Shown: positions 34,799 through 45,850 of the stretch, in pieces | Numbering within the stretch: the stretch's first letter is position 1 | Layout of the letters: each line of letters begins with the position of its first letter | Assembly (NCBI GenBank): GCA_046328475.1 | Contig: JAXLWN010000028.1 | Location: 1-64,000, forward strand | Source: CADCWN01 sp046328475 | GTDB lineage: Bacteria > Chloroflexota > Chloroflexia > Thermomicrobiales > CADCWN01 | Length of the DNA stretch: 64,000 nt | Direction: 5' to 3' | Translations under genes and position numbers: made by a program | The notes under the pieces: generated by a model | The model's database searches: none | The model's input: only the letters and a program-made list of their open reading frames with translations | What the model was told of the DNA's origin: nothing

Positions 34799-35245
34799 AA
34801 TGCCGACGCCGGGCCAGGGCTTGCCTGTTTCGATTAGCTCGGTGAGGACGCCGCCGCAGGACTTGGGGTGGAGGAAGGCGACGCGCCAGCCTTCGTGGAG
34901 GCCGGGGCGGGGGATGTCGTCGAGGAGCTGGATGCCTGCGCCACGGCACTGCTCCAGCGCGGCTTCGATGTCTTCGACTTCGTAGGCGACGTGGTGCATG
35001 CCCGGGCCGCGTTTCGCGAGCGACTTCGCGACTGGCCCGCCCGGGCCGAGCGGCGCGAAGACTTCGATGTGGCTGTCGCCCACGTCGAGCAGGATTGCCC
35101 GGATGTCGTTCGTGGCCGACTCGTGCGGCTCGCCGCCGCTCAGCCCGAGCACGCCGCGATAGAAGCGCATCGACTCGTCGAGGTCGGCCACCAGCACCCC
35201 CAGGTGGTGCAGGCGCAGGACGGGCACGCCGCGCAGGGTATCCAT
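34796..35245 (-). CDS. mce: Methylmalonyl-CoA epimerase
   Basis: 149 residues of the VOC fold, normal for methylmalonyl-CoA epimerase, which interconverts the 2R and 2S forms in propionate metabolism. Seen: LHHLGVLVADLDESMRFYRGVLGL, GDSHIEVFAPLG, AKRGPGMHHVAYEVEDIEAAL and FLHPKSCGGVLTELIE, which carry the metal His and Glu ligands. The start is the ATG at 35245, behind GGAGGATCC; upstream in-frame codons are repeat-derived. Mutase genes are not in the window. It is convergent with the isomerase gene across a paired repeat array. Confidence 0.92.
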   Translation of the reverse strand: MDTLRGVPVLRLHHLGVLVADLDESMRFYRGVLGLSGGEPHESATNDIRAILLDVGDSHIEVFAPLGPGGPVAKSLAKRGPGMHHVAYEVEDIEAALEQCRGAGIQLLDDIPRPGLHEGWRVAFLHPKSCGGVLTELIETGKPWPGVGI

Positions 35246-35269
35246 GGATCCTCCTGTTTCAGGTTGCAG

Positions 35270-35345
35270 GCTAGACGGTTGGAAGGTTGGAAGGTTCGAA
35301 AGTTCGGGTTCTGTGCCCAACCTTCAAACCTTCGAACTTTCTAAC
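35270..35345. repeat. Inverted GGTTCGAAAGTT-type array
   Basis: GGTTGGAAGGTTGGAAGGTT and following units are answered by AACCTTCAAACCTTCGAACT. It lies between the divergent epimerase and aminotransferase genes. Confidence 0.85.
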
Positions 35346-35471
35346 CGCACCCCTACCTCATTGCCACCCCTTGCGCGCGTGCTATCGTCCCCTTGTTCGG
35401 CGTGCGGCACCGCGCTGCGGCGATTCTACACCGTCGCCATGCCGACCGGTTGTGCGTGAAGGGAGAGGGTT

Positions 35472-36824
35472 ATGGTTGACACCTATTCAACGGCGCGGCT
35501 GGCGGAACTCGACGTCGATCACATGCTCCATCCGGTGACCAACCTCAACCGCCACCGCGAGGTGGGGCCGCTGATCATGGCGCGCGGCGAGGGCTCGACC
35601 ATCTGGGACACCGATGGCAAGGCGTATCTGGATGCTTTTGCGGGGCTCTGGAACGTGAATGTCGGCCACGGTCGCACCATCCTGGGCGACGTGGCCAAGG
35701 CGCAGATCGATCGCCTCGCCTTCCAGCCGACCTTCTTCGGGCTGGCGACGCCCCCGGTGATCGAGCTGGCGGCGAAGATGGCGCAGATTTATCCTGGGCC
35801 GATCAACCACTTCCAGTTTACTTCGGGCGGCGCGGAGTCGAACGAGACCTCGCTGAAGATCGCGCGCTACACCTGGGCGCTGCGCGGCAAGCCCGAGAAG
35901 GTCAAGATCATCTCGCGGCTGATGGGGTATCACGGCATCGCGATGGGCGCGCTCGCCGCGACCGGGATCCCCGGCTACTGGCAGGATTTCGGGCCGCGCG
36001 TCCCGGGCTTCGTCCACGTCAGCGCGCCGTATGCCTATCGGAATGGGGCGGGCCTTTCCGAGGATGAGTTCGTCTCGAAGCTGGTGGAGGAGTTGGAGCA
36101 GACGATCGCGCGCGAGGGCGCGGACACCATCGCCGGGTTCATCGGTGAGCCGGTGCAGGGCGCGGGCGGGGTGGTGGTGCCGCCGCAGGCGTACTGGCAG
36201 GCGGTGGCCGAGGTGCTGAAGCGCCACGACATCCTGCTGATCGCCGACGAGGTGATCACCGGGTTCGGGCGCACCGGCACGCTCTTCGGCGTGCAGCAGT
36301 ATGGGGTGCAGCCGGACATCGTCTCGCTGGCGAAGGGGATCACGTCCGGCTACATCCCGCTCGGCGCGGTCGGCGTCTCGGACGAGATTTTCGAGACGAT
36401 GGCCGAGCCCGACCGGATGTTCATGCATGGCTTCACCTACTCGGGGCACCCGGTCGCCTGCGCGGTGGCGCTGCGGAACATCGCGATGATCGAGGATGAG
36501 GATCTGTCGGGGAATGCCGCCGCGCGCGGCGAGCAGTTGCTGGCGGGGTTGGAGAAGCTGCTCGACCACCCGCACGTCGGCAATGTGCGCGGCAAGGGCT
36601 TGATGGCGTTCGTCGAGGTGGTCAAGGATAAGGGCACGAAGCAGGGATATGCCCCGGCGGATGGGATCGGTGGCAAGTTGCAGGCGGCGACGCGGCGGCG
36701 CGGCCTGATCTTGCGCTGCAGCGATGTCGGTGTCGCGATGTCGCCGCCGCTGGTCATCACCGCCCAGGAGGTTTATACGCTCGTACGCGGCATCGCCGAC
36801 TGGATCAAGTATGTGTTGGGTTAA
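35472..36824 (+). CDS. Class III PLP aminotransferase
   Basis: A 450-residue pyridoxal-phosphate enzyme of the omega-amino acid:pyruvate/aspartate aminotransferase family. Seen: YLDAFAGLWNVNVGHGR, FTSGGAESNETSLKIAR (phosphate cup), GEPVQGAGGVVVPPQAYW, LLIADEVITGFGRTG with the PLP-ring Asp, SLAKGITSGYIPLGA with the Schiff-base K288, and HGFTYSGHPVACAVAL. Closest in style to beta-alanine/taurine/putrescine:pyruvate transaminases; the exact amine is unknown. The start is the ATG at 35472 after GGGAGAGGGTT. A terminator hairpin follows. It may cooperate with other nitrogen genes of the window, but it is not adjacent to them. Confidence 0.93.
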   Translation: MVDTYSTARLAELDVDHMLHPVTNLNRHREVGPLIMARGEGSTIWDTDGKAYLDAFAGLWNVNVGHGRTILGDVAKAQIDRLAFQPTFFGLATPPVIELAAKMAQIYPGPINHFQFTSGGAESNETSLKIARYTWALRGKPEKVKIISRLMGYHGIAMGALAATGIPGYWQDFGPRVPGFVHVSAPYAYRNGAGLSEDEFVSKLVEELEQTIAREGADTIAGFIGEPVQGAGGVVVPPQAYWQAVAEVLKRHDILLIADEVITGFGRTGTLFGVQQYGVQPDIVSLAKGITSGYIPLGAVGVSDEIFETMAEPDRMFMHGFTYSGHPVACAVALRNIAMIEDEDLSGNAAARGEQLLAGLEKLLDHPHVGNVRGKGLMAFVEVVKDKGTKQGYAPADGIGGKLQAATRRRGLILRCSDVGVAMSPPLVITAQEVYTLVRGIADWIKYVLG

Positions 36825-36849
36825 GCTGGCTCTGACAGTTGACGAGTCG

Positions 36850-36889
36850 GCAGCGCGGCCTCCGGTGACGGGGGCCGCGCTGCTTGTTT
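36850..36889 (+). terminator. Terminator-like hairpin after the aminotransferase
   Basis: GCAGCGCGGCC pairs with GGCCGCGCTGC (11 base pairs, 12-base loop), followed by TTGTTTG. Confidence 0.75.
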
Positions 36890-36907
36890 GGCGGGAGAGG
36901 AGGAGGG

Positions 36908-37011
36908 GAGTCGGATAGTCGGATAGTCGGATAGTCGGGTAGAAGGAGCGTCAGTCGTCAGTCGTCAGTCGTCAGTCGGATGGTCGGGCAGTCGGGTAGT
37001 CGGGTAGAGGG
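36908..37011 (+). repeat. Mixed heptamer/octamer array (AGTCGGAT, GTCAGTC, AGTCGGGT)
   Basis: AGTCGGAT x3, then GTCAGTC x4 or so, then AGTCGGGC/AGTCGGGT units: about 100 bases of tandem short repeats with unit changes along the array. It is the longest array in the window and sits in a gene-free gap (36825-37289). Confidence 0.9.
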
Positions 37012-37098
37012 GAGGACTGCGGGGGGTAGGGTGAGGATGGAGAAGTATCTGCGCAGCGCCCAAGGCTTGGTGAACGTGGGTGGTGTTGCGACGCTCGC

Positions 37099-37147
37099 CC
37101 GGACATGAAGTGTCCGGGCTACGTTAATGCGCCGGATGAATCCGGCT
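37099..37147 (+). repeat. Double-hairpin repeat, family B (copy B1)
   Basis: CCCGGACA / TGAAG / TGTCCGGG, GCTACG, then GCCGGAT / GA / ATCCGGC. Copies at 49960 and 55684 have the same orientation. Confidence 0.9.
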
Positions 37148-37289
37148 TTTGTCCTTTTCCGATGGGTGATGCGTCTTGGGGTGGCAGGCCTCCAGGCAGT
37201 TTCGCGGCTGGTGGTCCGGCGTGGTTGCTGTTGGCTGGCGGTGGTCCTATGATGCGAGTATTGGTGGTCGTGAGCGCGAGGAGGATGGC

Positions 37290-38411
37290 ATGTCTGGGGA
37301 GCATGCGCGGCAGCGCATGGAGGCGGTGCTGGCCGAGTCGGATGTGGACGCGGTGATCGCGATCTCGCCGGAGAATGTCTTCTACCTGTCGCGGGCGCTG
37401 ATTTTGACGCAGCGGTATATCCCAGACCGGCTGGCGATTGTGGTCTGGCCGCGCGGCGGGGAGCCGACGTTCATCGTCTGCGCGATCGAGGCGACGCTGG
37501 CGCGGCAGGATACTTCCATCGCCGACCTCAGGACCTACGTGGAGTTCGCGGAGTCGCCGGTGGCGGTGCTGGCGGGGGTGCTGGCCGAGCGCGGATTGGC
37601 GCGTGGGCGGCTGGGCTTCGAGCCGACCGTCTGGAATGTGGGGAATTTTCGGGCGCTGACGGAGGCGCTGCCGGGGGCGACGCTGGTTCCGGCGGAGCAG
37701 TTGTTCGACCGGGCACGGATGGTGAAGGGGGCGTGGGAGATCGCGCACCTGAGTCACGCGGCGCACGCGACGGATGCGGCGGTGTATGCGGCGTTCCGGG
37801 CGGGTCGGCCGGGGTGGAGTGAGAAGGCGATCGGCGACCGGATTCAGCAGGGGATGCTGGCCGACGGGGCCGACTTCTCGCCGTTCCTGGTGCTGGCGGC
37901 GGGGGAGAATGCGCGGCGGGTCCACCATTTCCCGAATACGGACCCGATGCCGGAGGGCTCGATCCTGCACTTCGATGGGGGCGGCTTCTGGCAGGGGTAT
38001 TACTCGGACATGGCGCGCACGGCGGCGATCGGGCGGGCGTCGGCGGAGCAGCGGGATATTTATGCGCGGCTCTGGGCGGTGCAGCAGGAGATTATCGCCG
38101 GGGTGCGGGCGGGGGTGCGGGCGTGCGACCTCTACGCGCACGGGAAGTGGTGCTACGAGCAGCAGGGGCTGCCGTTCGGGATGACGCTGATCGGGCATAG
38201 TTTGGGGGTGGTGCTGCATGAGCACCCGGTGATCAACGCCGCGACGGAGGAGCCGCTGCAGCCGGGGATGCTGCTGGCGATCGAGCCGGCGGTGGGGACG
38301 ACGGGGGGCGTGATGTACCACATCGAGGACCTGGTGCTGGTGACCGATGGCGAGCCGCAGATCGTGTCGCGCGCCGGGGAGTGGGCGGAATTGCTGGAGA
38401 TCGGGGTGTGA
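37290..38411 (+). CDS. M24 family metallopeptidase (Xaa-Pro peptidase-like)
   Basis: 373 residues with the creatinase/aminopeptidase-P layout: an N-terminal domain (1-150; DVDAVIAISPENVFYLSRAL) and a C-terminal pita-bread metallopeptidase domain. Metal ligands can be read as the two Asp of HFDGGGFWQGYYSDMART, the His of IGHSLGVVLHEHP, the Glu of LAIEPAVG and the Glu of YHIEDLVLVT. Cleaves X-Pro dipeptides or a related amide. The start is the ATG at 37290 with GAGGAGG at 37278-37284. No signal peptide, so it is cytoplasmic. A T-rich tract (38440-38470) follows the stop without a clear stem. Confidence 0.92.
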   Translation: MSGEHARQRMEAVLAESDVDAVIAISPENVFYLSRALILTQRYIPDRLAIVVWPRGGEPTFIVCAIEATLARQDTSIADLRTYVEFAESPVAVLAGVLAERGLARGRLGFEPTVWNVGNFRALTEALPGATLVPAEQLFDRARMVKGAWEIAHLSHAAHATDAAVYAAFRAGRPGWSEKAIGDRIQQGMLADGADFSPFLVLAAGENARRVHHFPNTDPMPEGSILHFDGGGFWQGYYSDMARTAAIGRASAEQRDIYARLWAVQQEIIAGVRAGVRACDLYAHGKWCYEQQGLPFGMTLIGHSLGVVLHEHPVINAATEEPLQPGMLLAIEPAVGTTGGVMYHIEDLVLVTDGEPQIVSRAGEWAELLEIGV

Positions 38412-39000
38412 GCGTGGCGGGTGCGGGGGGCGAAAAGTAGGTTTGTTTTTGCATTTTTGCTTTTTTCCTTCCTTCCCGGGGGTGGGCTTTCTTCGTGGTG
38501 GGGAGGCCCCCCTCCATCCCCCCAATCCTGGGGGGACTTTAACGAGGTGGCGCTTGCATGGGCGTGTGGCGGGGGCGGGGTTGGCCCTCTCAATCCCCCA
38601 CATGTGGGGGACTTTAACTTGGTGGAACTTTGGTCGTGGTAGCTGGTCATGGTGGCTCCTCCGGGTCGTGGTAGGGCGCGGCCTGCGCGACGCGGCGTGA
38701 AGTCAGCGTTGGGTGATCGATTGCCGCTACCTTTACGAACCCGACGAGGGGGACGAAACATGACACAATGGTGTGGAATTGGCGAATTGGTTGTTGGGGT
38801 GACTTGATTTGTCACGAAAGACTGGGGAGTCTTGTTCTCGTGCCGCAGTTCCGTTAGAACTTTTCGGGATTCGCGACCGTTGCTCCAGGTAACTACTCCG
38901 ACTGGCGGTGGTGCCATTGGGGTGGATGCTGGATCGTGTCTGTTCCTGCGTTGAGCGTGCTGGCCCAGGGGTTGCGCTGAGATTTGTGGGACGGAGGCGA
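38412..39000 (+). repeat. Gap with family D repeats and unique A+T-richer DNA
   Basis: No gene is supported. Family D elements lie at 38503-38541 (GGCCCCCCTCCATCCCCCC ... GGGGGGACTTTAAC) and 38581-38617 (TTGGCCCTCTCAATCCCCCA ... GGGGGACTTTAAC). The 300 bases before the Kelch gene are unique and lower in G+C, and probably carry its promoter. Confidence 0.65.
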
Positions 39001-40359
39001 ATGGTGGTGGCGTTGGTGACACGGCGTCATGTGATTAGGCGTGGCCGCGATGGGGCGATCGGGGTGGTGTTGGGAGGGTTGCTGCTGGCGTGTGGTCGCT
39101 GGGGGACGACTGCGACTGCGGACGGTTCCCAGGCGACTGCGGTGAGGGGTACGCCGGTGCATTCCGAGCCGTCGCCGGTGAGCGATGCCGGCGGTTCGCC
39201 TACTTTGCCTCCGGTGTCTGCGACGGTAAGGGCGACGCCCGTAGGATCGCCGACCCTTGGGACACCGGTAGGCGCGCTCCAGCCGCTCGGTGTCCCAAGG
39301 GCGTTTCATTCGGCGACGCGGTTGCGCGATGGGACGATGCTGGTGGTCGGCGGCCAGGCGGCAGTGCAGTACTCAGCTAAGCGGCAGTACTCGGCTGAGC
39401 GATTGAATCTGGCGACCGGGGTGTGGCAGGCGACCGGACCGCTGCAGCGGCCGAGTACACATCACGATGCTTTGCTGCTGGACGATGGACGGGTTGCCAT
39501 CGTCGGGGGAGATTCGCCTGAGATCGCGTTGTATGACCCGAGGGCGAACGGTTTCGGCGCGGCGGCCCCATCTCCCCTCGGCCCCGAGCCGCAGGGAGTT
39601 GGCCCGGCTTTTCGAGGCATTATCCTGGTAACGGGGGAAATCCTGGTTGTCACTGTGGCGCACGCGGCGCTGTACAATCCGCGATTGGATTCCTGGCGGA
39701 TGACAGCGCCGAAGGCGGTGCGTGCCTTTGGCGGGCTCGTACGCTTGCACGATGGTCGCGTTATGGCGCTGGGTGGGATGCAACAACTTGCGCCCGACTA
39801 TTTCGCCGCCTCGAACGTGGTTGGGATCTACGATCCCGCCTCAGATCAATGGGAGTTCGGGCCGCTCCTGCGAGATGCGCGGGATGGCTTCACCGCGACG
39901 GTGCTGCGCGATGGGCGCGTCCTGGTGCTGGGTGGTACTACTGCTCCTGGCAGTCCCGGGAATGCCGAAATGTACGATCCCGTCCAGCGGCGGTGGCAAG
40001 CAGTCTCGCCGATGTCGCTTGGCCGGTCGGGACACCATGCATTCCTGCTCCCGGATGGCCGCGTACTCGCGCTGGGCGGGCAGGTGCAAAGCTCTCGCAC
40101 CCCAATGGCTGTCGAAGTTTACGATCCGGGAACGGATCGCTGGCAGTTGCTGGCGAATCTCGGCGGCGGGCGCGAGGGGATGACCGCAACATTGCTTCCC
40201 AGTGGCCAGATCGTGCTCACCGGTGGCGTTGAGCCGGGTCAGACAGACAGCAATCAAGCGGTCGATGTCTATACAATTGCGGTTCAGACGGCGAGTCGGG
40301 AGGGTCAGCCCACGGAGGTCAAGGTGAGCTATAGTCCCGAGGAGTGCCGTGGTGGGTAG
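39001..40359 (+). CDS. Kelch-repeat lipoprotein
   Basis: 452 residues. The N-terminal signal segment GAIGVVLGGLLLACGRWG carries a lipobox (LLLAC), so the protein is anchored outside the membrane. A Thr/Ser/Pro linker (to about 105) is followed by a five- to six-bladed Kelch propeller. Repeated blocks read FHSATRLRDGTMLVVGGQ, DALLLDDGRVAIVGGD, FTATVLRDGRVLVLGGTTAP, HHAFLLPDGRVLALGGQ and GMTATLLPSGQIVLTGG, each with a following YDPxxxxW strand. Probably binds a surface ligand or partner; no catalytic motif. The start is the ATG at 39001 with GGAGGCGA before it; the frame is open earlier but has no binding site. Confidence 0.85.
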   Translation: MVVALVTRRHVIRRGRDGAIGVVLGGLLLACGRWGTTATADGSQATAVRGTPVHSEPSPVSDAGGSPTLPPVSATVRATPVGSPTLGTPVGALQPLGVPRAFHSATRLRDGTMLVVGGQAAVQYSAKRQYSAERLNLATGVWQATGPLQRPSTHHDALLLDDGRVAIVGGDSPEIALYDPRANGFGAAAPSPLGPEPQGVGPAFRGIILVTGEILVVTVAHAALYNPRLDSWRMTAPKAVRAFGGLVRLHDGRVMALGGMQQLAPDYFAASNVVGIYDPASDQWEFGPLLRDARDGFTATVLRDGRVLVLGGTTAPGSPGNAEMYDPVQRRWQAVSPMSLGRSGHHAFLLPDGRVLALGGQVQSSRTPMAVEVYDPGTDRWQLLANLGGGREGMTATLLPSGQIVLTGGVEPGQTDSNQAVDVYTIAVQTASREGQPTEVKVSYSPEECRGG

Positions 40360-40518
40360 TGGTTCGCGACGCACCCCATGTTGCGGGGTGGATTGTCTCA
40401 GCGGACACCAAGATTCGCTCTGAGGAGCGTGCGCCTGCATGGGGCGTCGCGCTTGCAGAAGTTAGATGAGCGACCAGACCCCGCCTGCGCGATTCTGCGG
40501 GCGGCGGCCCTGGAGTTG

Positions 40519-42639
<2,121 letters not shown>

Positions 42640-43004
42640 GATCGGGATCTCCTCGTCGCCGCCACGCCGGCAGCACGCGGGCAGCGGCGGGTCGCTCACC
42701 AACCTATCCAGACTAACGATGTGGATACGTTACGTGTCACGGGGGGTGGTGTCAATGGCGGGGCGTGGGGAGAGAGGAGAGAGGAGAGAGGAGAGAAGAG
42801 AGAAGAGAGTAAGACCGCAGAGGCGCGGAGACGCGGGAGACGACGAGGGAGATGACGATTGAGTAAGGAGACAGAGGGAACCCGTTCACAGAGGACGCAG
42901 AGGACGCAGAGACGAGGGGAGGAGGGCGGGCGAGAAGGGATCGTTCCTTCTCTCCCTTCTCTCCACTCTCTCTCTCTCTTCTCTCCCTCCCTCTCCTCGT
43001 CCGG
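42640..43004. repeat. Kinase/phosphatase gap with inverted GAGAGAG arrays and family F repeats
   Basis: GGAGAGA heptamers run forward at 42770-42811, and pyrimidine complements (CTCTCTT, TTCTCTC) run at 42943-42998, so the two can pair across the gap. Between them are family F units (CCGCAGAGGCGCGGAGACGC at 42817, CACAGAGGACGCAGAGGACG at 42889). No gene is seen. The bases near 42690-42740 are unique. Confidence 0.75.
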
Positions 43005-43517
43005 TCAGATGAGCCAGGGGCGATGGGTGGCGTAGGTGCGGAGGAAGGTTTCCTGGGTGGGGCTGCCGACGGCGTTGGGGCAGGCGATGCGGAGTTCGCG
43101 GAGGAGGGCGTGGTCGGGGGTGAGGCCGCCGCGCATGAGGTAGGCGGCGAGGACGGTGCCGGTGCGGCCTTCGCCGACGAGGCAGTGGACGAGGGTGGGG
43201 CGGGCGAGGAGGCGTTGTTCGTCGAGGAAGTCGAGGGCGTCGTCGAGCTGGGCGTGGGAGGGTGGGTTGAGGTCGGGGATGGGGAGGTGGTGGCCGGTGA
43301 GGCCGTGGCGGTCGAGCGCGCCGGGGAGGAGGGGTGTTTCGGTGAGGGTGAGGATGGCGCGGATGCCCTGGGCGCGGAGCCAGGCGAGGTCGGCGTCGAG
43401 CGCGGCGTGGGCGGCGTCGAGGTCGGGGCCGTCGCCGTCGCGGCGGGACCAGTTGCCGGGGCGTCCGCTGCCGGCGAGGTGGTGGTCGATGAGCCAGTAG
43501 AATTTGTGGCGGTCCAT
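43005..43517 (-). CDS. Dual-specificity/tyrosine-type protein phosphatase
   Basis: 170 residues. The Cys-phosphatase signature HCLVGEGRTGT gives C112 and R118 (CX5R), preceded by the general-acid region HHLPIPDLNPPS. The N-terminal part (FYWLIDHHLAGSGRPGNW) and GIRAILTLTETPL are as in small bacterial dual-specificity or atypical PTPs. It could dephosphorylate phospho-Ser/Thr/Tyr proteins, including targets of the kinase encoded downstream. That link is inferred from position. The start is the ATG at 43517, 15 bases after an upstream TTACGAC array with GGAG in between. Confidence 0.87.
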   Translation of the reverse strand: MDRHKFYWLIDHHLAGSGRPGNWSRRDGDGPDLDAAHAALDADLAWLRAQGIRAILTLTETPLLPGALDRHGLTGHHLPIPDLNPPSHAQLDDALDFLDEQRLLARPTLVHCLVGEGRTGTVLAAYLMRGGLTPDHALLRELRIACPNAVGSPTQETFLRTYATHRPWLI

Positions 43518-44011
43518 GGGGGCTCCGGGTGAGTCGTAAGTCGTAAGTCGTAAGTCGTAAGTCGTAAGTCGAAGTCTGAAGGTTAGTGTAGGGGAGTGGT
43601 GGAGTGGTGGGCATCGGTCAGGGGGTGGGGGTAGGGGCTACCTGTTTGGGGGGACCTCACCCCCGCCGCTGCGGCGCACCCCTCTCCCGCGAGGAGAGGG
43701 GAGCGCTGGCTGGTGCAGGTAGGGATGACGAAGAGACGTGCTTGGCGGAGGCTCTGACCCCTCCCCGCCGCCTGCGGGCAGCGACCCTCCCTGATGAGGG
43801 AGAGGGTAGGAAGCACCTGGGGGCAGCGGGTGGTGTGTGGCGAGGGGAGCTGTTCCGACGAGGGCGGGTCTCAGACCCGCCCCTACCGGCAGCGGTGGGG
43901 ATGGCGGCGTGATAGCTGATCCCACGCGGGCGACGCAGCGCGTCGCCCACAAATGTGCGCAATGTGGCAGGGGGGCTTGCCAGGGGCGGGTTTGGCTGGG
44001 AGAATCGGGGT
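43518..44011 (+). repeat. Repeat-filled gap (heptamers, families C and E)
   Basis: GTCGTAA heptamers x5-6 at 43532-43572 stand directly before the phosphatase start. Family C double hairpins lie at 43653-43702 (second stem CCTCTCCC / GCGA / GGAGAGG) and 43756-43807 (CCCTCCC / TGAT / GAGGGAGAGGG). A family E palindrome (GGGCGGGTCTCAGACCCGCCCC) lies at 43863-43888. Short open frames here are made of repeats, and no gene is supported. Confidence 0.8.
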
Positions 44012-45420
44012 ATGGACAGACAGGATGAGCGGGTGAGGGTTGGGCGGGAGTTGGCGCTGAGCCGGGCCTGGAATGCGGGCTGGTTCGGGGTTGATTCGCT
44101 GCGTACGGTTGATGGGCTGCCGGTGACGGTGGTGTACCGGGGGCGGTGGACGTTTGGGTTGGGCCGGATTTTCGGGGCGTTGATTGCGTTTGGGGCGGAT
44201 TTGCGGCAGGGGGATGTGGAGGTCCATCTGCGGGCGGGGGCGTGGCGGGAGCATGGGCATCATCTCGATCCGGCGTATAACCAGGTGATTTTGCATGTGG
44301 TGCTGGAGGATGGGCCGCGCGGGCAGCCGTGTCGGCGGCAGGATGGCGTGGTGGTGCCGACGTTGGTGCTTGGGTCGGTGCTGAAGGGGACGTTGGAGGA
44401 GTTGCCGCCCGATCCGGGGTTGCCGGTGTTGGGGGCGATCTCCGATCAGCAGTGCATCGCGGAGGTGTCGGCGGCGAACCGGGCGGGGGCGTTGGCGGCG
44501 CTGGAGCGGGCGGGGGATGCGCGGCTGACGGCGAAGGCGGCGGGGTTCGAGGCGGGGTTTACGGCGCTGCCGCCCGGTCAGGTGTTGTACGCGGGGCTGC
44601 TGGATGCGCTCGGGTATAGCCGGAATCGGGAGCCGATGGCGCGGCTGGCGGGGGCGTTGCCGCTGGCGGATCTGGAGGCGTTGTTGCCCGCGCGCGATCC
44701 GGTCGGGGCATGGCGGTTGGCGGCGGCGTTGTTGCTGGGGGTGGGCGGGTTTTGCCTGCGGAGCCGGGGTATGTGGGGTTGCTGGGGTTGCCGGTAGACG
44801 AGCTGGCGGCGATCGAGCGGGAGTGGGCGGGGCTGGCGGAGGGGTGGCGAGACCGGGCGCTGGCCTGGGGAGTGGTCGCTGGCGCGGACGCGTCCGCCGA
44901 ACCACCCGGCGCGGCGGTTGCTGGGGTTGGCGGGGATCGTGGCGCGCTGTGGCGGTGGGGGGCTGCTGGGGGCGTGTCTGGAGGCGTGCGCGGCGGAGGA
45001 GGCGGCGACGGGGCTGGCGGAGTTGCGGGATCTGTTGCTGGGGCCGCCGAGGGCGGCTGATTCGTTCGGGCGCTACATCGGTGAGGACCGGGCGTGGGAG
45101 ATGGTGGCGAATATCGTGCTGCCGTTCGCGCTGGCGTATGGGGCGTGGTCGGAGGATGAGCGGCTGGGCGCGGGGGCGGCGGCGTTGTGGGAGGCTGCGC
45201 CCGCGACGGCGGGGAATGAGCCGATCCGGGCGTTGTTGGGGCAGATCGGTGGGGGGAAGGCGATCAGGTTGAAGACGAGTCAGGCAGCAGCAGGGCGTTG
45301 CATTTGTATCAGCATTTTTGTGAGCATCGGCGGTGTTTTGAGTGCCGATTGCGCGGTTGGGACGAGGGGGATGAGGAGAGAGGAGAGAGGAGAGAGGAGA
45401 GTGGGGAGGGGCGGGGATGA
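44012..45420 (+). CDS. DUF2851 family protein (three frameshifts)
   Basis: Readable as one DUF2851 protein of about 470 residues if three frame changes are allowed near 44755, 44910 and 45290. Segment 1: VVYRGRWTFGLGRIFGALIA, GDVEVHLRAGAWREHGHHLD and YNQVILHVVLEDG, the family core. Segment 2: AEPGYVGLLGLPVDELAAIE. Segment 3: LLGLAGIVARCGGGGLLGAC and NIVLPFALAYGAW. Segment 4: ALHLYQHFCEHRRCFECRLR, the usual Cys-containing end. Function is unknown. The final residues (DEERGERREESGEGRG) come from a GAGAGAG array, and the TGA overlaps the next ATG (ATGA). The start is the ATG at 44012. Confidence 0.75.
45371..45408 (+). repeat. GGAGAGA array at the end of DUF2851
   Basis: About four GGAGAGA units lie inside the last codons of the DUF2851 frame. 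Pyrimidine complements stand at 45817-45850 after the next gene. Confidence 0.8.
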
Positions 45421-45815
45421 AGGTTGCTGATTTTCGTGGATTGCGGGTGTATCAGAATGCTGCGGATGCGGCGGCTGAGATTTTTGAGTTAAGCAGACGA
45501 TTTCCAGTTGAGGAACGCTATTCGCTGACTGATCAGGTGCGCCGATCGTCGCGATCAGTGTGTGCCAATATTGCGGAGGCATGGCGCAAACGTCGTTATC
45601 CCGCAGCTTTTGTGAGCAAGTTATCTGATGCTGACGCTGAAGCTGCTGAGACACAAGCGTGGGTTGATATTGCCCGAAGGTGCGGCTACATCGATTCCGA
45701 AGTTGAGCAGCGCCTTCTGAATCGCTATCACTACATCTGTGCCCAATTGGTCACGATGATGTCATCGCCCGAACAGTGGTCTCTAACAGCTCAGCCTCGC
45801 AGTAAGGACCATTAG
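45417..45815 (+). CDS. Four-helix-bundle protein (S23-like, TIGR02436 type)
   Basis: 132 residues, visibly lower in G+C than its neighbours. Seen: FRGLRVYQNAADAAAEIFEL, FPVEERYSLTDQVRRSSRSV, CANIAEAWRKRRYPAAFVSK and DADAEAAETQAWVDIARRCG, the four helices of the family first described from 23S rRNA intervening sequences. The role is unknown; members occur widely beside repeats and mobile DNA. The ATG at 45417 overlaps the DUF2851 stop by ATGA, so translation may be coupled. The base composition suggests recent acquisition (inference). Confidence 0.9.
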   Translation: MKVADFRGLRVYQNAADAAAEIFELSRRFPVEERYSLTDQVRRSSRSVCANIAEAWRKRRYPAAFVSKLSDADAEAAETQAWVDIARRCGYIDSEVEQRLLNRYHYICAQLVTMMSSPEQWSLTAQPRSKDH

Positions 45816-45850
45816 CCTCTCTTCTCTCTTCTCTCCACTCTTCACTCTCC

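Noticed and set aside
36908..37011. CRISPR array
   Set aside because: Units are 7-8 bases in direct tandem with no unique spacers; the same holds for all other arrays in the window.
38153..39022. Minus-strand open frame of 289 codons before the Kelch gene
   Set aside because: Runs through family D repeats and the antisense of the M24 gene; low-complexity product.
43604..43962. Several overlapping open frames of about 100 codons in the repeat-filled gap
   Set aside because: They consist of families C and E repeats read in different frames; no start sites or protein-like pattern.
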